From the NCBI GenBank assembly GCA_023258355.1, contig JALQZL010000086.1:275-6384 (forward strand): a DNA stretch of 6,110 bases, given 5' to 3'. Of the stretch, positions 1-3,794 are shown piece by piece; position 1 is the stretch's first letter; every line of letters starts with the position of its first letter. The notes beneath the pieces were generated by a model, which saw only the letters and a program-made list of their open reading frames with translations, did no database searches and was not told the DNA's origin. This DNA comes from Wenzhouxiangellaceae bacterium (GTDB lineage Bacteria; Pseudomonadota; Gammaproteobacteria; Xanthomonadales; Wenzhouxiangellaceae). Position numbers and translations under genes: made by a program.

Positions 1-23
1 CCTACACGACGCTCTTCCGATCT
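1..23 (+). other. Illumina sequencing-adapter remnant (not genomic)
   Basis: The bases, ending in GACGCTCTTCCGATCT, match exactly the last 23 bases of the widely used Illumina TruSeq read-1 adapter. This is known synthetic sequence, so it is a library artefact left untrimmed at a contig end. Native DNA starts at about base 24, and the apparent open frame on the minus strand that runs through the adapter is meaningless. Confidence 0.95.
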
Positions 24-220
24 GCTATCAATTGGGGGGTGTCACTTTGCCTGAGCGTCAATACAAGGCGTTGAGAGAAACTGGTTTGACCCATGGTAAA
101 GCCCGCTTTTTTGTGTTCGCTCGGGCCAGCCAGCGTTGTCGAGTGTGTCATGCAAACATCCAAAGAGACTCGGCTAACTCGAGAAGAATTTATATCTGCC
201 CACGGTGCCAGCCGCTTTAA
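24..220 (+). CDS. Fpg/Nei-family DNA glycosylase, C-terminal fragment (5' end missing)
   Basis: The frame is open from the adapter junction and ends at TAA 218-220, giving about 65 residues. Its C-terminus has the zinc finger typical of formamidopyrimidine-DNA glycosylase and endonuclease VIII: FFVFARASQRCRVC followed by YICPRCQ, i.e. a CxxC pair at 137-148 and a second CxxC pair at 197-208. In this family the finger is the last domain and its beta-hairpin holds DNA while the N-terminal domain removes oxidised bases. The catalytic N-terminal proline and the helix-two-turn-helix lie outside the window. The YQLGGVT stretch before the finger resembles the Nei branch more than classical MutM, but that choice is tentative. 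The TTG at 32-34 is simply an internal codon; the true start lies upstream, off the contig. Confidence 0.82.
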
Positions 221-227
221 ATGGCTG

Positions 228-252
228 CGGGTCAAATAACCCGAGGGCTTTT
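228..252 (+). terminator. possible weak terminator after the DNA glycosylase gene
   Basis: CGGGT (228-232) and ACCCG (239-243) form a 5-bp stem around a six-base loop, eight bases after the stop codon, followed five bases later by TTTT (249-252). The stem is short and the T tract is brief and displaced, so it may not act as a terminator. No other structure is seen in 221-340. Confidence 0.3.
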
Positions 253-345
253 GTCGGCTCTTCACTGAAGCATGCAGGTCTCGGGGATACACTGAAGAAT
301 GAACGAACTCATAACAAACATCAGCCATCCATTGATGGACAAACA

Positions 346-350
346 GGGAG
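346..350 (+). promoter_or_regulatory. ribosome binding site of the truncated alcohol dehydrogenase
   Basis: GGGAG lies six bases before the ATG at 357-359. It supports that ATG over the one at 352-354, which is followed one codon later by TGA. The intact signal shows that 357 was once a real gene start. Confidence 0.6.
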
Positions 351-356
351 CATGAC

Positions 357-416
357 ATGACCTTATCCGTAAATGCCTATGCCGCCATGGAGGCTGGCCA
401 AGCGCTCGTTCCTTGG
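357..416 (+). pseudogene. zinc-type alcohol dehydrogenase, N-terminal remnant
   Basis: The ATG at 357 begins MTLSVNAYAAMEAGQALVPW, which matches from memory the N-terminus of NAD(P)-dependent zinc alcohol dehydrogenases of the YahK/cinnamyl-alcohol-dehydrogenase type. These proteins usually have about 330-350 residues and oxidise or reduce alcohols and aldehydes in the cytoplasm. The next expected parts, the zinc-binding CGxCHSD segment and everything after it, are absent. After the Trp codon at 414-416 the sequence becomes the end of an ion-channel gene in another frame. Translation from this start continues as unrelated residues to TGA 492-494, giving a peptide of 45 residues that is unlikely to function. 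The family call rests on only 20 residues, so it is good but not certain. Confidence 0.65.
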
Positions 417-568
417 TGGGGTGGGGCGATCTCTACCCCGCTGGTCCGATTCGTTTCTTGGCAGGCACAGAGGCGTTGGTCGGATTTATGTTGATCACTT
501 GGTCAGCCTCTTTTACCTACCTTGTGATGGCAAGAACCTGGGGCGCACGGCCCGATTCAATCCTCTGA
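416..568 (+). pseudogene. two-helix K+ channel-type protein, C-terminal remnant
   Basis: The frame starting at GTG 416 reads VGWGDLYPAG, a K+ selectivity-filter-like sequence (family consensus TVGYGD), then about 20 hydrophobic residues with the LVGFMLITWSASFTYLVM pattern of the second pore helix, and ends at TGA 566-568. In the Ion_trans_2 group of short bacterial channel proteins the filter is followed by just such a helix and a short cytoplasmic tail, so this is the natural C-terminus. The first transmembrane helix, the pore helix and the start codon are missing; upstream lies the dehydrogenase N-terminus in a different frame. The fragment has no start of its own and is probably not translated as a channel. 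Confidence 0.7.
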
Positions 569-590
569 TGGATCGGCCTTAGCGGGGGAA

Positions 591-749
591 CTACAGGGGT
601 ATCAGCAAGAAGAATATACCAGCGAGCCCCAAGAGGATGAGTAGGGTGAGGCAACCACAGCCGGTTCGGATGATTTCACCAAACGAATCACCGCCTGCCA
701 AAGCGCCGAGCAGGATGATGATGGCGAGCAATGTCAAAATTTCTATCAT
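591..749 (-). CDS. small two-helix membrane protein, 52 residues, unknown function
   Basis: The minus strand has an ATG at 749-747 and a TAG at 593-591. The product begins MIEILTLLAIIILLGALAGG, followed by a polar link with DSFGEIIRTGCGC, then a second strongly hydrophobic segment (about residues 34-52). The pattern is two membrane helices joined by a short loop with a CGC motif, probably in the inner membrane. The regular hydrophobic/polar layout and clean start and stop argue for a real gene. Against it, no clear Shine-Dalgarno sequence precedes the ATG and no upstream ATG or GTG is in frame. It converges on the channel remnant and diverges from katG. I do not recognise the family and assign no function. 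Confidence 0.6.
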   Translation of the reverse strand: MIEILTLLAIIILLGALAGGDSFGEIIRTGCGCLTLLILLGLAGIFFLLIPL

Positions 750-853
750 TTGAAAATCAGAGTAGCAGACTTTGATGGTCCGTGCCTTTATTAGACAGTA
801 TGCATATAATGAAAGGCCTGCGGCATTGTCGGGGGACTGAACTCGAGGGGCTG

Positions 854-890
854 ATAACAGACACCAATGACGCCGATAGGGGATATCGAT
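854..890 (+). promoter_or_regulatory. candidate OxyR tandem binding site upstream of katG
   Basis: Four tetramers occur at the exact 4-7-4-7-4-7-4 spacing of the known OxyR motif (ATAG, CTAT, ATAG, CTAT): ATAA 854-857, CAAT 865-868, ATAG 876-879 and CGAT 887-890. That gives 13 of 16 matches. The secondary A of each half (863 and 885) is present while the secondary T positions are not. The site ends one base before the proposed -35 element, as in OxyR-activated genes, and katG is a classical OxyR target. Binding itself is an inference. Confidence 0.55.
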
Positions 891-891
891 G

Positions 892-918
892 GTGACAGCG
901 ACCCTATCCCCCTATACT
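892..918 (+). promoter_or_regulatory. candidate katG promoter
   Basis: GTGACA (892-897) differs from the sigma-70 -35 consensus at one base, and TATACT (913-918) differs from the -10 consensus at one base. The spacer is only 15 bases, shorter than the usual 17, which would suit a promoter needing an activator such as OxyR just upstream. Transcription would start near 925, leaving a leader of about 40 bases before the katG ATG. An inverted repeat, GATAGGG (875-881) with CCCTATC (902-908), spans the -35 region. Confidence 0.5.
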
Positions 919-954
919 AGAGCCATAGCCGTTTACTTTTTGATACCGAATTTT

Positions 955-958
955 GGAG
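955..958 (+). promoter_or_regulatory. katG ribosome binding site
   Basis: GGAG lies seven bases before the ATG at 966, the usual distance, and fixes that ATG as the katG start. Confidence 0.75.
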
Positions 959-965
959 AAAGACC

Positions 966-3158
966 ATGTCAGAAGCAGCCAAATGTCCTGTGATTCACTT
1001 TGAGCCCAAGCAGGCCAAAGCAGAAGCACGCACGAACGCCGATTGGTGGCCGAACCAACTTAGCCTGGCCATGCTCCGTTACAACTCACCCCACTCAGAT
1101 CCGATGGGTGAGACCTTCAACTATGCCGAGGCCTTTAAAAAGGTGGACCTCGATGCTGTCGTTGCTGATTTACATGCATTGATGACAGATTCTCAAGACT
1201 GGTGGCCAGCGGATTGGGGTCATTACGGTGGCTTGTTTATTCGGATGGCTTGGCACAGCGCCGGTACCTATCGGATTAGCGATGGTCGCGGCGGCGGCGG
1301 TGCTGGACAGCAACGGTTTGCGCCACTAAACAGCTGGCCTGATAACGCTAACTTGGATAAAGCCCGTCGCTTGCTGTGGCCGATCAAACAAAAATACGGT
1401 GCGGGTTTATCTTGGGCGGATCTGATGATCTTGGCCGGTAATGTGGCTTTGGAGTCCATGGGCTTCAAGACCTATGGCTTTGGTGGAGGCCGTCCCGATG
1501 TGTTTGAACCTGAGAACATTTATTGGGGTCCTGAAGGCGAGTGGCTGGAAGACCAGCGCTACAGCGGTGATCGTGAGCTAGAAAATCCTTTGGCTGCAGT
1601 CCAAATGGGCCTTATTTACGTCAATCCTGAGGGCCCCAACGGCAATCCAGACCCGCTGGCCTCGGCCAAAGACATTCGTGAGACGTTTGCTCGGATGGCC
1701 ATGAATGATGAAGAGACGGTGGCGCTGACCGCCGGTGGCCACACATTTGGGAAGTGTCACGGCATTGACGATCCTGAAAAATATGTGGGTCCCGAACCCG
1801 AAGGTGCTGATATTACTGAACAAGGGCTTGGCTGGAAGAATACCCGCGGCACAGGGCATGGTGTGAACACCATCACCAGTGGCATTGAGGGTGCTTGGAC
1901 CAACAACCCAACCCAGTGGGATAACGGCTACTTCGACAACCTATTCGGTTATGAGTGGGAACTGGTGAAAAGCCCAGCAGGTGCTTGGCAGTGGGAGCCG
2001 AAAGAGGAGTCTGCACGGATTGTGCCCGATGCCCATGACCCGAATTTGAAAAACAAGCCGATTATGACCACGGCGGATATGGCCCTTCGCATGGATCCCA
2101 GTTATGAAAAGATTTCGCGACACTTCTGGGAAAACCCTCAAGCGTTTGAAGAAGCCTTTGCCAAGGCTTGGTACAAACTGACACACCGGGACATGGGGCC
2201 GATCTCACGGTATGTGGGCAAGTTGGTGCCTGATTCAGAGCCGCTGATTTGGCAAGATCCTGTCCCCGCCGTTGACCATCCTTTGGTGAATGCGGCGGAT
2301 GTCCAAGCATTGAAAGCCAAAGTGCTGGAGACAGGTCTCGGCATCGATGAATTGGTGCGGACCGCCTGGGCCTCAGCCGTCACCTTCCGAGGAACAGATA
2401 AACGGGGTGGCGCCAACGGTGCCCGTATTCGCCTCGCGCCTCAAAAAGCTTGGGAAGTGAATCAACCTGACGCATTAGACCGCGTGTTGGATGTGTTGGC
2501 GGGTGTGGCTGAAGAATTCAATGGTGCACAAACCGATGGCAAGAAGATCTCCATCGCTGACATCATTGTGCTGGCAGGCTGTGCTGGCGTTGAGGCAGCG
2601 GCAGCCAAAGCGGGCCACTCGATTGAGGTGCCCTTCACACCAGGTCGCACAGATGCGAGCCAAGAGCAAACCGATGTTGAGTCTTTCGCGGTGCTTGAGC
2701 CACAAGCCGATGGGTTCAGAAACTATATGGCCAAAGGGTTGGCCGGGTCGCCTGAACAATGGCTGGTTGAGCGGGCGGCGTTGCTCACATTGACTGCCCC
2801 AGAAATGACTGCGCTGGTCGGTGGTCTGCGTGCCTTGAAAGCCAACTGGGATGGCTCAGCGCTTGGTGTCTTCACCGATCGCCCTGGTGAGCTCACAAAT
2901 GACTTTTTTGTGAACTTGTTGGCGCCTGGCATGGACTGGAAGCCTTCAAAGCAAGAAGGTGTGTTCGATATTGTCGACCCAGCTTCTGGGGAGGTGAAAT
3001 GGCAAGGCAGCCGTGTTGATCTGGTGTTTGGTTCAAATTCAGAGCTTCGCGCCATTTGCGAAGTCTATGGTGGTGCTGATGCCAGTGAAAAGTTTGTTCA
3101 TGACTTTGTTAAAGCATGGACAAAAGTGATGATGTTAGATCGTTTCGATTTGGCATAA
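966..3158 (+). CDS. katG: catalase-peroxidase KatG, complete
   Basis: A cytoplasmic haem enzyme that breaks down hydrogen peroxide by catalase and peroxidase activity. The 730 residues fit the family length (about 720-740). The N-terminal haem domain shows the distal triad R93, W96, H97 in RMAWHSAGTYR, the proximal haem ligand H259 in GGHTFGKCHG, its partners W311 and D371, and D126 in the entry channel (NSWPDN). The W96-Y218-M244 crosslink needed for catalase activity is available (Y218 in GLIYVNPEGP, M244 in RMAMNDEE). The mobile arginine is R408 in HRDMGP, and S305 matches Ser315 of the Mycobacterium tuberculosis enzyme. Numbering was mapped by motif spacing to that enzyme. The second, haem-free domain follows from about residue 430. 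It is alone between its own promoter and terminator, with a likely OxyR site upstream. C264 next to the proximal loop is a variant position. No frameshift or missing key residue is seen. Confidence 0.98.
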   Translation: MSEAAKCPVIHFEPKQAKAEARTNADWWPNQLSLAMLRYNSPHSDPMGETFNYAEAFKKVDLDAVVADLHALMTDSQDWWPADWGHYGGLFIRMAWHSAGTYRISDGRGGGGAGQQRFAPLNSWPDNANLDKARRLLWPIKQKYGAGLSWADLMILAGNVALESMGFKTYGFGGGRPDVFEPENIYWGPEGEWLEDQRYSGDRELENPLAAVQMGLIYVNPEGPNGNPDPLASAKDIRETFARMAMNDEETVALTAGGHTFGKCHGIDDPEKYVGPEPEGADITEQGLGWKNTRGTGHGVNTITSGIEGAWTNNPTQWDNGYFDNLFGYEWELVKSPAGAWQWEPKEESARIVPDAHDPNLKNKPIMTTADMALRMDPSYEKISRHFWENPQAFEEAFAKAWYKLTHRDMGPISRYVGKLVPDSEPLIWQDPVPAVDHPLVNAADVQALKAKVLETGLGIDELVRTAWASAVTFRGTDKRGGANGARIRLAPQKAWEVNQPDALDRVLDVLAGVAEEFNGAQTDGKKISIADIIVLAGCAGVEAAAAKAGHSIEVPFTPGRTDASQEQTDVESFAVLEPQADGFRNYMAKGLAGSPEQWLVERAALLTLTAPEMTALVGGLRALKANWDGSALGVFTDRPGELTNDFFVNLLAPGMDWKPSKQEGVFDIVDPASGEVKWQGSRVDLVFGSNSELRAICEVYGGADASEKFVHDFVKAWTKVMMLDRFDLA

Positions 3159-3198
3159 CATGAAATAAAAAGCCCAATACATTGGGTCCAACGCCAAG

Positions 3199-3228
3199 AA
3201 AAGCCCCTCTGCTGAGGGGCTTTTTTTT
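3199..3228 (+). terminator. strong intrinsic terminator of katG
   Basis: AAAAGCCCCTC (3199-3209) pairs perfectly with GAGGGGCTTTT (3214-3224) around the loop TGCT, and eight T residues run from 3221 to 3228. It lies 40 bases after the katG stop. A weaker hairpin, CCCAA (3173-3177) with TTGGG (3182-3186), lies between stop and terminator. The A-rich left arm could give some termination on the other strand as well. Confidence 0.92.
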
Positions 3229-3427
3229 GATCTTTTGCGGTGTGAAGTAGGCCAGATGAAGTGATGTTCAGATCATGTTAAGATAATCAACGAACTCAAA
3301 ACGAAAGGTCAGACTATTTTCCAAACGGCCGTTGGTAGCTAAATTTATTACCGCTCGAGCCACTAAGAAAAAAAATGAACTAATGGACGGAGCGGTGTCA
3401 CCAATCCGTACATCGGTAGAGTTTATG

Positions 3428-3463
3428 CTTAAAACCACACCGTATAGTGTGGTGACCCTTAAG
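3428..3463. repeat. inverted repeat (ACCACAC/GTGTGGT)
   Basis: ACCACAC (3434-3440) pairs with GTGTGGT (3447-3453) around a six-base loop, and outer arms CTTAA (3428-3432) and TTAAG (3459-3463) extend it past an uneven internal loop. No T tract follows, so it is not a typical terminator. It may be a protein-binding site or RNA structure; function unknown. Confidence 0.5.
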
Positions 3464-3489
3464 ACCGAATAACAATACAAAATAAAGGT

Positions 3490-3550
3490 TTTAAGGCGAT
3501 TTGACGCACAGCGTCTGCATGGTAGTTCAAATCAAAGCCTGCGCCTTAAA
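3490..3550. repeat. nested inverted repeat with three stacked arms
   Basis: TTTAAGGCG (3490-3498) pairs with CGCCTTAAA (3542-3550). Directly inside, ATTTGA (3499-3504) can pair with TCAAAT (3527-3532), leaving a nine-base bulge on the 3' side. An alternative inner hairpin is GACGC (3503-3507) with GCGTC (3511-3515). A 15-bp bulged stem of this kind could be a structured RNA, a recombination or binding site, or a leftover repeat element. Only one copy is present in the window. Function is not known. Confidence 0.5.
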
Positions 3551-3744
3551 TGGTGCCGAGTGGTGAAATCCATGGGACTGGTCGGCTTTGGTGCTTTATC
3601 GATGCTTGAGGCATCACCAACATACAATTCAGCAACTTTTGGTGAAGTGATTCGTCAGTGACGTGGCACCGTGGGCATTGGTATGTCCCATGATTTTGTC
3701 TTTCTGTGGCGCTTTTGCGTCTAGTTCATCTCGTCAGACCTGTT

Positions 3745-3773
3745 TTGCTTTCAATTTTTTAATTGAATATTCA
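3745..3773 (+). promoter_or_regulatory. candidate receptor promoter with overlapping palindromes
   Basis: TTGCTT (3745-3750) and TATTCA (3768-3773) are spaced by 17 bases and are moderate matches to sigma-70 elements. Between and over them lie two palindromes: TCAATT (3751-3756) with AATTGA (3761-3766), and the perfect ten-base TGAATATTCA (3764-3773). Palindromes in the spacer and on the -10 suggest a repressor operator. They do not match the Fur consensus well, so iron control is not claimed. Confidence 0.35.
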
Positions 3774-3783
3774 TTTAAACCAA

Positions 3784-3788
3784 AAGGA
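3784..3788 (+). promoter_or_regulatory. receptor ribosome binding site
   Basis: AAGGA ends six bases before the ATG at 3795, supporting that start, which also puts a signal peptide at the N-terminus. Confidence 0.7.
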
Positions 3789-3794
3789 CCAACA

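Larger units (their letters stand above)
3229..3794. other. 566-bp intergenic stretch, no recognisable gene
   Basis: Between the katG terminator and the receptor ATG no frame on either strand has both a convincing start with ribosome binding site and a known product. One plus-strand frame is open from 3287 to 3469, stops at TAA 3470-3472, and is open again to TGA 3659-3661. It could be a decayed gene but has no good start. Three inverted repeats lie here (3428-3463, 3490-3550 and GATGC/GCATC at 3601-3615). The last 50 bases are AT-rich and look like the receptor promoter. Confidence 0.6.

Noticed and set aside
263..297. Direct repeat CACTGAAG (263-270 and 290-297)
   Set aside because: Eight bases repeated once at 27-base spacing, with no further copies; too weak to support a function.
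2..358. Minus-strand open frame of 118 codons at the window start
   Set aside because: It runs into the synthetic adapter and lies opposite the DNA glycosylase zinc finger; no family features are visible.
373..582. Plus-strand open frame of 69 codons over the dehydrogenase/channel scar
   Set aside because: Its product resembles nothing known, while the two other plus frames of the same DNA match a dehydrogenase N-terminus and a channel C-terminus, so it is a shadow.
805..810. Perfect TATAAT as an alternative katG -10 box
   Set aside because: No acceptable -35 lies 15-19 bases upstream, it lies upstream of the OxyR-like site, and it would give a leader of about 150 bases. It cannot be excluded as a second start.
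1268..3055. Several minus-strand open frames inside katG
   Set aside because: They are antisense to a fully conserved KatG and follow from its codon usage; none has start signals or family features.
3268..3480. Minus-strand open frame of 70 codons in the intergenic gap
   Set aside because: It would need a TTG start with no ribosome binding site, and the product is not recognisable; kept only as part of the intergenic description.
3760..3778. Fur box before the TonB-dependent receptor
   Set aside because: The AT-rich palindrome looked suggestive, but aligned by eye with the 19-base Fur consensus it matches fewer than half the positions.
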